Assembly: GCF_018390635.1 (NCBI RefSeq)
Contig: NZ_JAHBGE010000044.1
Span: 62,001-126,000 of the forward strand
Source of the DNA: Ancylobacter lacus
GTDB lineage: Bacteria; Pseudomonadota; Alphaproteobacteria; Rhizobiales; Xanthobacteraceae
Length of the DNA stretch: 64,000 bases
Reading direction: 5' to 3'
A program made the translations under genes and the position numbers. Every line of letters begins with the position of its first letter. Positions within the stretch are counted from its first letter, which is position 1. Positions 41,690-50,128 of the stretch are shown piece after piece. Under the pieces are notes generated by a model. The model made no database searches. It was not told where the DNA came from and saw only the letters and a list, made by a program, of their open reading frames with translations.

Positions 41690-42756
41690 TCAGGCTGCTG
41701 ATCGTCGACGACTCCGCCCTCATCCGCAAGCTGCTCGGCGAGATCTTCGCCCGCGCCGGCGGCTTCGAGGTGCGCGTCGCGCGCGACGGCCTCGCGGCGC
41801 TGGAACAGAACCGCAGCTTCGCCCCGGACGTGGTGACGCTCGACCTCGACATGCCGCGCATGGACGGGCTGACCTGCCTCGACCGGCTGATGGTCGAGCG
41901 GCCGTGCCCGGTGGTCATCGTCTCGTCCCACAGCCTGCCCGGTGCCGAGGCGACGCTGAAGGCGTTCGAGCTTGGCGCCGTCGACGTCATGCCCAAGCCG
42001 GGCGGCCCGGTCTCGCTGCATATGGACGAATGGGCGCCCCGGCTGGTGGCGAAGGTCCGCGGTGCGGCGCGGGCGAAGGTCCGGTCGAGCCTGCGGCTGC
42101 GCGAGCGTGTGCGTCAGCGGATCGGCGCCGCGCTGGCGGCCGCTCCGTCCGCGCCGGCGCGGGCGCTCCGCCCCATGGCGGAAGGCGACGGGCTGGTGCT
42201 GGTCGGCGCCTCCACCGGCGGGCCGCCCGCGCTCGAGGCACTGCTCACGGCACTGCCCGCCTCCTTCCCGTGGCCGATCCTGGTGGCGCAGCACATGCCG
42301 GCGAGCTTCACCGGCGCGCTGGCCCGCCGGCTCGACAAGCTCTGCGCGCTCGCCGTCATCGAGGTGAGGGAGCCGGTGCCGCTGCAGCCCGGCATGGTCT
42401 ATATCGGGGCGGGCGATGCCGACCTTCTCGTATCCCGCCGCGACGCGGCGCTGGTCGCCATGGCGGCGCCGCCGCTGCCCGCCCATCTCTGGCACCCCAG
42501 CGCCGACCGCCTCGTCGCCTCCGCCATGGAGGAGCTTGCGCCGGCCCGGATCATCGGCATCCTGATGACCGGCATGGGCAATGACGGCGCCGCCGCGATG
42601 GCGGAGCTGCACGCGCGCGGCGGCCACACCATCGCCGAGGCCGAGGAGACCGCGGCGGTCTGGGGCATGCCCGGCGAACTGGTGAAGGCGGGCGGGGCCG
42701 AATGGGTGGAGCCGTTGCCCGACATTGCCGCCCGCCTGCTGGCGATGGTGCCGTGA
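41686..42756 (+). CDS. cheB: Chemotaxis methylesterase CheB
   Basis: A 356-residue CheB: receiver domain (residues 1-120, phospho-acceptor Asp 53 in TLDLDMPRMDG) and methylesterase domain (about 165-350) with the catalytic triad Ser 176 (GASTGGPPAL), His 203 (AQHMPASFTG) and Asp 300 (MGNDGAAAM). It removes methyl groups from receptor glutamates or deamidates glutamines. The GTG start overlaps the triple-CheW stop. Present with CheR, it shows the system has methylation-based adaptation. Confidence 0.95.
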   Translation: MIRLLIVDDSALIRKLLGEIFARAGGFEVRVARDGLAALEQNRSFAPDVVTLDLDMPRMDGLTCLDRLMVERPCPVVIVSSHSLPGAEATLKAFELGAVDVMPKPGGPVSLHMDEWAPRLVAKVRGAARAKVRSSLRLRERVRQRIGAALAAAPSAPARALRPMAEGDGLVLVGASTGGPPALEALLTALPASFPWPILVAQHMPASFTGALARRLDKLCALAVIEVREPVPLQPGMVYIGAGDADLLVSRRDAALVAMAAPPLPAHLWHPSADRLVASAMEELAPARIIGILMTGMGNDGAAAMAELHARGGHTIAEAEETAAVWGMPGELVKAGGAEWVEPLPDIAARLLAMVP

Positions 42757-42757
42757 G

Positions 42758-43411
42758 ATGCCGCTGATCCGCCCGAAGGCCGCCGGCGCGCCGGCATCGT
42801 CCCCCGATCCCCGGACCGCGCCGGATGTCGCCGCCCTGAAGGCCGCGCTGCAACACGGCACGCCGGACGCGCGCCGCGCCGCCGCACGCGCCCTTGCCGG
42901 CGTGCCGGAAGCGGCGGGGCTGCTGGCGGCGGCGCTGGCGGGAGAAGAAGACATCCGCGTGCGGGAGGCGATCTTCACCGGGCTCGCCGGGCTCGGCACC
43001 GGGGAATGCGCCGACCTCCTGCTTGCCCTGCTGCGGTCGCCGGATGCCGGGCTTCGCGGCGGCGCGCTGGACGCGCTGGCGGCGATGCCCGCCCGGCTGC
43101 CGGCCCGGCTTCCCGCCCTGCTGCGCGACGACGACCCGGATGTGCGGCTGCTCGCCTGCGGGCTCGCGCGCGTCCTCGCCTCGGACGAGGCGACCGCGCT
43201 GATGTGCGCGGTGCTGGAACGCGAGGCCGAGCCCAATGTCTGCGCCGCGGCGGTGGACGTTCTCGCCGAGCTGGGCGAACCGCAGGCCCTGCCGGTGCTG
43301 GCGCGCTGCGCCGCGCGGCCGGGCGCCCCGGCGTTCCTCGTCTTCGCGACCGGGATTGCCATGCGGCGCATCCGTGCGGCGTCCGACCGGGCGGGCGAGG
43401 CCGGCGCGTGA
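42758..43411 (+). CDS. HEAT-repeat protein of the chemosensory operon
   Basis: A 217-residue protein of about five to six short helical repeats: LKAALQHGTPDARRAAARALAG, LLAAALAGEEDIRVREAIFTGLAGL, LLLALLRSPDAGLRGGALDALAAM and DDDPDVRLLACGLARVLAS, matching the HEAT/PBS-lyase pattern. Such folds are scaffolds for protein binding and have no catalysis. It lies 1 bp after cheB and overlaps cheR by 4 bp (GTGA), so it is made with the adaptation enzymes and probably docks one of them. The partner is unknown. Confidence 0.78.
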   Translation: MPLIRPKAAGAPASSPDPRTAPDVAALKAALQHGTPDARRAAARALAGVPEAAGLLAAALAGEEDIRVREAIFTGLAGLGTGECADLLLALLRSPDAGLRGGALDALAAMPARLPARLPALLRDDDPDVRLLACGLARVLASDEATALMCAVLEREAEPNVCAAAVDVLAELGEPQALPVLARCAARPGAPAFLVFATGIAMRRIRAASDRAGEAGA

Positions 43412-44241
43412 ACGAGGACGAATTCCGGCGGCTGTGCGACTTCATCTACCGGCGCACCGGCATGGTGTTCACCGAGGCCAGGCGCTATTACGTCGAGCGG
43501 CGGGTCACCGAGCGCCGGTCCGCCACGAACACGGCCTCGTTCGCCGCCTATTTCGCCCGCCTGCGCCGCGACCTCGACGGCGAGGTGGAGCAGTTCATCA
43601 ACGCCTTCACCGTCAACGAGACCTATTTCTTCCGCGAGGAGCACCAGCTTCGCTGCCTCTCCGGCGACCTGCTGGCCCGGCGCATCGAGGCCCGCCCGGC
43701 GGGGCGGCCGCTGCGCATCTGGTCGGTGCCGTGCTCGACCGGGGAGGAGCCTTACTCCATCGCCATCTGGCTGCTGGAAAACTGGCCGATGGTGGATGCG
43801 TTCGAGATCGAGATCGTGGGCTCCGACATCGACACCCGGGTGATCGAGGCCGCGCGGGCCGGCCATTTCGGCCGGCGCGCCCTGATGCGGCTGTCCGAGC
43901 CGCTGATCGCGAAGTATTTCGAGCCGGAGGGCCCGGAGAGCTGGCGGATCATTGCGGAACTGCGCAATTCGATAGATTTTACCACGGTCAATCTCGTCGA
44001 TGCCGCCGGCATGCGGGCCCACGGCGTGTTCGACGTGATCTTCTGCCGCAACGTCCTGATCTATTTCGATGATGCCTCGCGCCGCATCGCCGCGGAAAAC
44101 CTGTACGACAACCTGATGCCGGGCGGCTTCCTGTGCCTCGGCCACAGTGAATCCATGAGCCGGATATCGCCCCTGTTCGACGTGTGTCGCTATGCCGACG
44201 CGATCGTCTATCAACGGCCGCGGGAGCCGCGCCATGGCTGA
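43408..44241 (+). CDS. cheR: Chemotaxis methyltransferase CheR
   Basis: A 277-residue SAM-dependent methyltransferase. The N-terminal helical domain is residues 1-75 (FRRLCDFIYRRTGMVFTEARRYYVERR). The SAM domain has FTVNETYFFREEHQL, IWSVPCSTGEEPYSIAIWLLE, IVGSDIDTRVIEAAR and FDVIFCRNVLIYFD. It methylates receptor glutamates using SAM. The GTG start overlaps the HEAT gene's stop. The last residues, YQRPREPRHG, lack the NWETF-type receptor-tether-binding feature, which concerns receptors and not CheR itself. Confidence 0.95.
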   Translation: MNEDEFRRLCDFIYRRTGMVFTEARRYYVERRVTERRSATNTASFAAYFARLRRDLDGEVEQFINAFTVNETYFFREEHQLRCLSGDLLARRIEARPAGRPLRIWSVPCSTGEEPYSIAIWLLENWPMVDAFEIEIVGSDIDTRVIEAARAGHFGRRALMRLSEPLIAKYFEPEGPESWRIIAELRNSIDFTTVNLVDAAGMRAHGVFDVIFCRNVLIYFDDASRRIAAENLYDNLMPGGFLCLGHSESMSRISPLFDVCRYADAIVYQRPREPRHG

Positions 44242-44635
44242 GGCGGAGCCCATCCGGTCCGGCCGGCGCGTGCTGGTGATCGACGACGCCAGCCTGGTGC
44301 GGCTGTACTACCGCCAGTTGCTGGAGGACGACGGCTTCGTCGTGGAAGAGGCGCTGAACGGGCTGGAGGCGCTGGAGGCGCTGCTGGTCGGTCCGTTCGA
44401 CCTGCTCATCGTCGACGTCAACATGCCGCGCATGGACGGGCTGACCTTCCTCAGGACCCTGCGGCGCCTGACCTCCGCCGCCGCCGCCATTCCCGCCCTC
44501 GTCACCAGCACCGAGGCGGCGGCGCAGGACAGGGAGGCGGCCCGGGCGGCTGGCGCCAATTTCTATCTCGTCAAGCCGCTGGAGCCGGAGGTCCTCACCC
44601 TCCACGCCCGTCTCATGTGCGGGGTGCCGGCGTGA
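44234..44635 (+). CDS. Single-domain response regulator (CheY-like)
   Basis: A 133-residue receiver: acidic pair Asp 17-Asp 18 in LVIDDASLVR, phospho-acceptor Asp 61 in LIVDVNMPRMDGL, switch Thr/Ser in LVTSTEA, and conserved Lys in YLVKPLEPE. The start at 44234 overlaps the cheR stop by 8 bp. It is one of two CheY-type receivers in the operon, so one may drive output and the other act as a phosphate sink or target of the CheC phosphatase. The longer upstream frame runs into cheR. Confidence 0.9.
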   Translation: MAEAEPIRSGRRVLVIDDASLVRLYYRQLLEDDGFVVEEALNGLEALEALLVGPFDLLIVDVNMPRMDGLTFLRTLRRLTSAAAAIPALVTSTEAAAQDREAARAAGANFYLVKPLEPEVLTLHARLMCGVPA

Positions 44636-46548
44636 ACGAGTTCATCGAGCAGTTTCTCATCGAGGCGCGCGAACTCGTCGAGCAGGGCACGGCGGACCTG
44701 CTGGCGGCCGAGCAGCACCCGGACGACGCCGAGGCCGTGGCGGGCGCCTTCCGGGCATTCCATACGCTGAAGGGCGCCGCCGGCATCATCGATTTCGCGG
44801 CGATGGCCCGCGCCCTGCACGCCGCCGAGGACGCGCTGTCGGCGGTTCGCAGCGGCGCGCGCCCGCTCGACCGCGATCTTACCGGGCGCTGCCTGTCCTG
44901 CCTCGATCAGGTGGTGGCGTGGCTCGATCTGATCGCGCAGAGCGGCGAGCCGCCCGCCGACGCGGAAGCGGCGGCCGACTCCCTCGTCGCGCTGTTCGCG
45001 CCGGATCCGCCCCCGGCCAACGGCCCGGACCGGCCGACCGGGCAGCCCGATCCCGTCCCCGCCGCGTCGGCCGTCTCCGAGGCGGTGGACGCCCTCCTCG
45101 CCGCGCAGGCCGCCCTGCTGCGGGGACCGCGCGACGAGGGCTTCGAGGGGCGCGCGGCCGCCGCGCTGGCCACGGCGGTCAACGTGCTCCGGGCGGCGGG
45201 CGAGGGTGATGCCGCGGCCGAGCTGGAGCGGCTGGCGCAGGCGGGCGCCGGTGTCGCCGACCTCGTCCGCGCCATGCGGCGGGCCTCTCCCGAGGCCGAC
45301 GGCCTGCCGGCCCCGGCGCCGGCGGCGGCGCGGTCCCCGCAGCAGGGCGGCCTGCGCGGCGAGGAGGCCGCGGCGGATTCCGGCGCCCGCTCGCTGCGGG
45401 TCGATATCGGCCGGGTCGATGCGCTGGTGCGGCTCGCCGGCGAGTTCACCGTGCTGATGAACGCCGCCGGCCATGCCGCCGCGCTGGCCGAGCGGGGGGA
45501 GGGGCGGGCGCTCGCACCCCTGCTGAAGCGGCAGCATGGCGCGCTGGAGCGGCTGGTGGACGCATTCCAGCATGCCGTGCTGGCCCTGCGGGTGCTGCCG
45601 CTCCGCCACGTCTTCCAGCGTTTTCCCCGGCTGGTGCGGGACATGGCGCAGGCGCTGGACAAGCCTCTGCGCCTCGTCATCGAAGGCGAGGCGACCGAGG
45701 CGGACAAGGCGATCGTCGAGGCGCTGTTCGAGCCGCTGCTGCACATCCTGCGCAACGCCGCTGACCACGCCATCGAGCCCGCCGCCGCCCGCCGCGCCGC
45801 CGGCAAGCCGGAGACCGGCCTCGTCGTCCTGCGGGCCCGTCGCGAGGAGGACCGCCTCGTGGTCGAGGTGGAGGACGATGGCGGCGGTCTCGACACCGCC
45901 CGCATCCGCGCGGTGGCCGCCGCGCGGGGCGTCGCGAGCCCGGAGGCCCTCGCGGCGCTGACGGAGGAGGAGGCCGGCGACCTCGTTTTCGCGCCCGGCT
46001 TCTCCACGCGGCCCGACGTCACCGATTATTCCGGCCGCGGCGTCGGCATGGACGCGGTGCGGGTGGCGGTGGAGCGGCTCGGCGGCCGGGTGGCGCTGCG
46101 CAGCCGGCCGGGGCTCGGCACGCGGGTGCGGCTCGACCTGCCGGTCAGCATCCTCAAGACCGAGGTCATGACCGTGGAGGTGGGCGGGCAGGTGCTCGGC
46201 CTGCCGCTCGACGTGGTGGTGGAGACCACCCGCATCCCGCGCGCCGCGCTTGCCCGCATCGGTGCCGCCCGGGCCTTCGTCTGGCGCGGGCGCACCGTGC
46301 CGCTTCTCGACCTCTCGGGCGTTCTCGAGGCGGAAGGCTCAACGGAACGCTCGTCCGAGGCGCTCGTCGTCGTTACCCTGGTGGCCGGCGCCTATGGCGG
46401 GCTGGAGGTCGGCCGGTTCGGCGAGCGCATGAGCGTCATGCTGCGGCCGATGGAGGGCCTGCTCGCCGGCCTGCCGTGCCTTGGCACCACGCTTCTCGGC
46501 GACGGCCGTGTTCTCATCGTGCTCGACCTTCATGAGCTTCAGCTATGA
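44632..46548 (+). CDS. cheA: Chemotaxis histidine kinase CheA
   Basis: A 638-residue CheA. P1 (HPt) carries His 44 in AFHTLKGAAGIIDF. A low-complexity linker region with no obvious P2 domain follows (about 120-250). P3 dimerisation starts near SLRVDIGRVDALVRLAGEF. P4 ATPase has LLHILRNAADHAIEP (N box), DDGGGLD (G1) and GRGVGMDAVR (G2). P5, CheW-like, has LKTEVMTVEVGGQVLGLPLD and ends LDLHELQL. It phosphorylates the receivers and CheB. The GTG start overlaps the previous stop. The weak or missing P2 is common in alternative chemosensory systems. Confidence 0.93.
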   Translation: MNEFIEQFLIEARELVEQGTADLLAAEQHPDDAEAVAGAFRAFHTLKGAAGIIDFAAMARALHAAEDALSAVRSGARPLDRDLTGRCLSCLDQVVAWLDLIAQSGEPPADAEAAADSLVALFAPDPPPANGPDRPTGQPDPVPAASAVSEAVDALLAAQAALLRGPRDEGFEGRAAAALATAVNVLRAAGEGDAAAELERLAQAGAGVADLVRAMRRASPEADGLPAPAPAAARSPQQGGLRGEEAAADSGARSLRVDIGRVDALVRLAGEFTVLMNAAGHAAALAERGEGRALAPLLKRQHGALERLVDAFQHAVLALRVLPLRHVFQRFPRLVRDMAQALDKPLRLVIEGEATEADKAIVEALFEPLLHILRNAADHAIEPAAARRAAGKPETGLVVLRARREEDRLVVEVEDDGGGLDTARIRAVAAARGVASPEALAALTEEEAGDLVFAPGFSTRPDVTDYSGRGVGMDAVRVAVERLGGRVALRSRPGLGTRVRLDLPVSILKTEVMTVEVGGQVLGLPLDVVVETTRIPRAALARIGAARAFVWRGRTVPLLDLSGVLEAEGSTERSSEALVVVTLVAGAYGGLEVGRFGERMSVMLRPMEGLLAGLPCLGTTLLGDGRVLIVLDLHELQL

Positions 46549-46736
46549 CCGTGCATGGCAAGGCCGACGGCACCACCCTCCTCTCCGGCGCTGGAGAGGG
46601 GCGGGCGGCAGACGCCGTTGCCGCCCGCCACGCTGCCCCCCCAGCCGGGACCGCCGCCTGGGGCGGCGCGGGCCCGACCGGCGCATCCGATGATCCCAAC
46701 CGCGGCGAGCCCGCCTTTCGGAGCCTTCCTTCATGA
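46545..46736 (+). CDS. 63-codon ORF linking cheA and cheY by 4-bp overlaps
   Basis: ATGA overlaps at both ends (with the cheA stop at 46545 and the next ATG at 46733) reproduce the coupling pattern used by every adjacent gene in this operon. The predicted peptide (MTVHGKADGTTLLSG, ending EPAFRSLPS) is Ala/Gly/Pro-rich and probably disordered. It has no family resemblance and no clear ribosome-binding site of its own. It may be a real small protein, or simply the remnant through which ribosomes travel from cheA to cheY. I rate it as possible only. Confidence 0.35.
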   Translation: MTVHGKADGTTLLSGAGEGRAADAVAARHAAPPAGTAAWGGAGPTGASDDPNRGEPAFRSLPS

Positions 46737-47110
46737 CGTTTCAGGTCCTCATCGTCGACGACAGCAAGCTCGCCCGCATGGCGATCGCCAAAGCGATGAA
46801 CAATCTGCAGCCCGGCTGGACCCGTGTGGAGGCGGCGAACGCCGACGACGCGCTCGCCCTCGCCCGCAGCCAGACCTTCGACATCGCCCTGCTGGACTAC
46901 AACATGCCCGGCCGCGACGGGCTGCAGCTCGCGGGCGAACTGCGCGATCTCTCCCCCGGCATCGCGCTGGCGCTCATCTCCGCCAACCATCAGCGCGAGG
47001 TGGTCAGCCAGGCGCATGAGGTGGGGGCGATATTTCTCTCCAAGCCCTTGACCCAGGAGGCGCTTGGCCAATTTCTAAGCGAGGTCCAGCAGTCCAAGAG
47101 GTCGATGTGA
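46733..47110 (+). CDS. cheY: CheY-type response regulator
   Basis: A 125-residue receiver: LIVDDSKLARMAI (acidic pair Asp 9-Asp 10), phospho-acceptor Asp 55 in ALLDYNMPGRDGLQL, ALISANH (switch Ser) and FLSKPLTQEAL (conserved Lys). No output domain is attached. Immediately downstream is a CheC-type phosphatase gene overlapping by 4 bp, which makes this receiver the likely substrate for dephosphorylation. The kinase is presumably the CheA encoded two ORFs upstream. Confidence 0.92.
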   Translation: MTFQVLIVDDSKLARMAIAKAMNNLQPGWTRVEAANADDALALARSQTFDIALLDYNMPGRDGLQLAGELRDLSPGIALALISANHQREVVSQAHEVGAIFLSKPLTQEALGQFLSEVQQSKRSM

Positions 47111-47769
47111 GCGACCAGAGCCGCCTTGTCCTCAGCGAGCTGCAGATCGACGCGTTGACGGAGCTCGTCAACATCGGCGTCAGCCGGGCCGCGGCCAGCC
47201 TGCGGGACCTCGTCAGCCGGCAGGTGCTGCTCTCCGTGCCCCGCGTGACGCTGGTGAGCCGGGCCGACGCCATCGCGATTCTGGGCGCCACCGAGGAGCG
47301 CGGCCTCGTCGCGGTCCATCAGCTGTTCGAGGGCGACATCACCGGGCGGGCCCTGCTGATATTCCCCGAGATCAACAGCCTCGAACTGGTGCGGGCCGTC
47401 ACCGGCGGCATGCTGCCGCTGGAGGATATCATCGAGCTGGAGCAGGAGGCGCTGGCGGAGACCGGCAACATCATCCTGAACGGCTGCCTCGCGACCATCG
47501 CCAACATGCTGCACCGCAGCCTCAAGATGTCGCTGCCGGAAATCCTGCGCGGTCACGGCCGCGATCTCTTCGAGCTGGCGCCGCCGCCGGTGGGGGGCGA
47601 CGTCGTTCTGTTCCTCTACATCAATTTCGCGGTGCACGAACGCGACATTCGTGGCTACATCGCGATGCTGATGGATTTGCCCTCGCTGGAAGCGCTGCGG
47701 GGACTGCTGGACGAATTCATCGAGCGGGTTGCAGGCGGAGCGGTGCCCGAGGCGAATGCCCCTGTTTGA
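47107..47769 (+). CDS. cheC: CheC-family CheY-P phosphatase
   Basis: A 220-residue CheC-like protein with both phosphatase motifs (family pattern E-x2-N-x22-P). The first is ALTELVNIGVSRAAASLRDLVSRQVLLSVPRV. The second is LAETGNIILNGCLATIANMLHRSLKMSLPEI. CheC removes phosphate from CheY-P and in some bacteria partners CheD; I find no CheD here. The GTG start overlaps the cheY stop. CheC is common in Firmicutes, Archaea and some deltaproteobacteria and less usual in alphaproteobacteria, where other phosphatases or phosphate sinks are typical. The protein is at the expected length. Confidence 0.83.
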   Translation: MSDQSRLVLSELQIDALTELVNIGVSRAAASLRDLVSRQVLLSVPRVTLVSRADAIAILGATEERGLVAVHQLFEGDITGRALLIFPEINSLELVRAVTGGMLPLEDIIELEQEALAETGNIILNGCLATIANMLHRSLKMSLPEILRGHGRDLFELAPPPVGGDVVLFLYINFAVHERDIRGYIAMLMDLPSLEALRGLLDEFIERVAGGAVPEANAPV

Positions 47770-50095
47770 CGATGATCTCGCGCGCATGCTCATCGACGAG
47801 CTGGACGGTGGCGTCATCGTCGTCGACCGGGAGCGGCGTGTCCTCATCTGGAACCGGTGGATGGCCGCGGCGACCGGAAAGCCGGCTTCGGCGTGTCTCG
47901 GCCGGCCGCTGGACGACCTGTTCGCCGACACGCCGGCGCGACTCTGGGCGGCGCTCAGGGAGGCCTTTTCCGCCGGCACGGCGAGCCTTCTCACCCATTC
48001 GCTGCATGCGGCCGTGTTTCCCTTGCGCACCCGCGCCGGTCTCGAACTGGTCCACAACGCCTCGGTCCGCCCGCTGGGGCCGAAGCCGCACGACACCTGC
48101 CTGATCCAGCTCGTCGACGTCACCGCCAGCGCCAACCGCGAGCGGGTGCTGCGGCAGCGCCAGAACGCGCGCTACCACGCCGTGGTGGACAGCGCGCTCG
48201 ACGCGATCCTGACGCTCGATGCCGATGGCGTGATCCAGCTCGCCAACCCCTCCGCCGCCGGCCTGTTCGATCGGCCCGCCGAGGACCTCGTCGGCGTGAC
48301 GCTGTCGTCGCTGCTGCAGGAGCATGGCGCCTGGCGCACGGCCTGGGAGCGGGTGCTCGGCGGCGACCCGCTGACCCGGCCGGTCGAGGTGGAGGCGCGG
48401 CGCCGGGACGGGTCGGCGAGCTTCCTGGAGCTCACCGCCTCCCGCTGGACCAGCGATGCGCGCTACTTCGTCACCGCGATCCTGCGCGACGTCAACGAGC
48501 GCAAGGCGGCCGAGGCCGAGCTGCGCGGCCTCAACATGACGCTGGAGCGGCGGGTGGCCGAGCGCACCGCCGAGCGCGACCGGATGTGGCGGCTCTCGAC
48601 CGACATCATGGTGGTCGCCCGGCTCGACGGCGTCATCAAGGCCACCAACCCGGCCTGGACCCACCTTCTGGGCTGGGAGGCCGGCCAGTCCGGCGGCGCC
48701 CCTCTGGTCGATTTCGTCGCGCCGGAGGACCGCGAGCGCTTCCGCGGCATTCTCGACGCGCTCGGCCGGGAGACCCTGCCGCAGCGTTTCGCGCTCCCGC
48801 TGCGGACGCGCGAGGGCGGGCTGCGGTGGATCGAATGGAGCGCGGTGGCCGCCGACGATCTGCTGCAGGCGGTGGGCCGCGACATCACCGCCCAGCGCGA
48901 GGCCGAGAGCACGCTGCGCCGCACCGAGGCCGCCCTGCGGCAGGCGCAGAAGATGGAGGCGGTCGGCCAGCTCACCGGCGGCATCGCCCACGACTTCAAC
49001 AACATGATGACCGGGGTGATCGGCGCCATCGACATCATGAAGCGCCGCATTGCCGCCGGCCGGCTCGACGACCTCGACCACTTCATGACCGCCGCCTCGT
49101 CCTCGGCGCAGCGCGCGACGGCGCTGACGCAGCGCCTGCTCGCCTTTTCGCGCCGGCAGTCGCTGGATTCACGCCCGGTCGACATCAACGCGCTGGTCGG
49201 GTCGCTGGAGGACCTGCTCCGCCGCACCATTGGCGAGTCGGTGCGGCTGGACACCCGGCTCGATCCCGCGCTGTGCTGGGCGACCGCCGACGCCAACCAG
49301 CTCGAAAGCGCGATCCTCAACCTCGCCATCAATGCCCGCGACGCGATGCCCGGGGGCGGCCAGCTCACGGTGACGACGCGGCAGCAGAGCTTCACCGCGC
49401 TCGATGTGCTGGCGACGCACGAGCTGAAGCCGGGCCGCTACATCGTCATCGCCGTCGCCGATACCGGCAGCGGCATGGCGCCGGAGGTGCTGAACAAGGT
49501 GTTCGAGCCGTTCTTCACCACCAAGCCGGTGGGGCAGGGCACCGGCCTCGGCCTGTCGATGGTCTATGGCTTCGCCCGCCAGAGCAACGGGCATGTCGAG
49601 ATCCGCAGCGTCCCCGGACAGGGCACCACGGTCGAGCTGTATCTGCCCGTCGCCGAGGCGCCCGCCCCGCCCCGGCCGGAGCCGCCGGCGGTGGCCTTCG
49701 AGGGCGAGGGGCAGACCGTGCTGCTGGTGGAGGACGATGAATCCGTGCGCCTGCTGGTGGCCGACATCCTGCAGGAACTCGGCTATGCATCGGTCGTCAC
49801 CGCCGAGGCACAGTCCGCCCTAAGGGAGCTGTCCGCCAATCGCGACATCCAGCTCATGATTTCGGATGTCGGCCTGCCGGGGATGAACGGGCGGCAGCTT
49901 GCGGAGCTGGCGCGGCGGGAGCGGCCCGACCTCGCGATCCTGTTCCTCACCGGCTATGCCGAGGATGCGGTGATGCGCTCGGAATTCCTCGGCCCCGGCA
50001 TGGCGATGATGACCAAGCCCTTCGCCATAGAGGCGCTGGCGACCAAGATCCGGGAGATGATCGCCGCGCCCGCCCGCCGCGCCGTCTGCCCGTGA
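47756..50095 (+). CDS. PAS-domain hybrid sensor histidine kinase
   Basis: A 779-residue cytosolic hybrid kinase with no membrane segment. PAS domains lie at about 8-125 (IVVDRERRVLIWNRWMAAATG), 140-255 (ILTLDADGVIQLANPSAAGLF) and 280-395 (VARLDGVIKATNPAWTHLLG). HisKA with His 412 in GGIAHDFNNMMTG follows, then HATPase (NLAINARDAMPGGG, ADTGSGM, GTGLGLSMVYGFARQ) and a C-terminal receiver (about 655-775, Asp 704 in ISDVGLPGMNG). It closes the operon with a 14-bp overlap onto cheC. It could add a second sensory input or serve an unlinked output. Confidence 0.9.
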   Translation: MPLFDDDLARMLIDELDGGVIVVDRERRVLIWNRWMAAATGKPASACLGRPLDDLFADTPARLWAALREAFSAGTASLLTHSLHAAVFPLRTRAGLELVHNASVRPLGPKPHDTCLIQLVDVTASANRERVLRQRQNARYHAVVDSALDAILTLDADGVIQLANPSAAGLFDRPAEDLVGVTLSSLLQEHGAWRTAWERVLGGDPLTRPVEVEARRRDGSASFLELTASRWTSDARYFVTAILRDVNERKAAEAELRGLNMTLERRVAERTAERDRMWRLSTDIMVVARLDGVIKATNPAWTHLLGWEAGQSGGAPLVDFVAPEDRERFRGILDALGRETLPQRFALPLRTREGGLRWIEWSAVAADDLLQAVGRDITAQREAESTLRRTEAALRQAQKMEAVGQLTGGIAHDFNNMMTGVIGAIDIMKRRIAAGRLDDLDHFMTAASSSAQRATALTQRLLAFSRRQSLDSRPVDINALVGSLEDLLRRTIGESVRLDTRLDPALCWATADANQLESAILNLAINARDAMPGGGQLTVTTRQQSFTALDVLATHELKPGRYIVIAVADTGSGMAPEVLNKVFEPFFTTKPVGQGTGLGLSMVYGFARQSNGHVEIRSVPGQGTTVELYLPVAEAPAPPRPEPPAVAFEGEGQTVLLVEDDESVRLLVADILQELGYASVVTAEAQSALRELSANRDIQLMISDVGLPGMNGRQLAELARRERPDLAILFLTGYAEDAVMRSEFLGPGMAMMTKPFAIEALATKIREMIAAPARRAVCP

Positions 50096-50128
50096 GGGGC
50101 CGGCGTGCGGCGACGTGTGCCGGGACGC

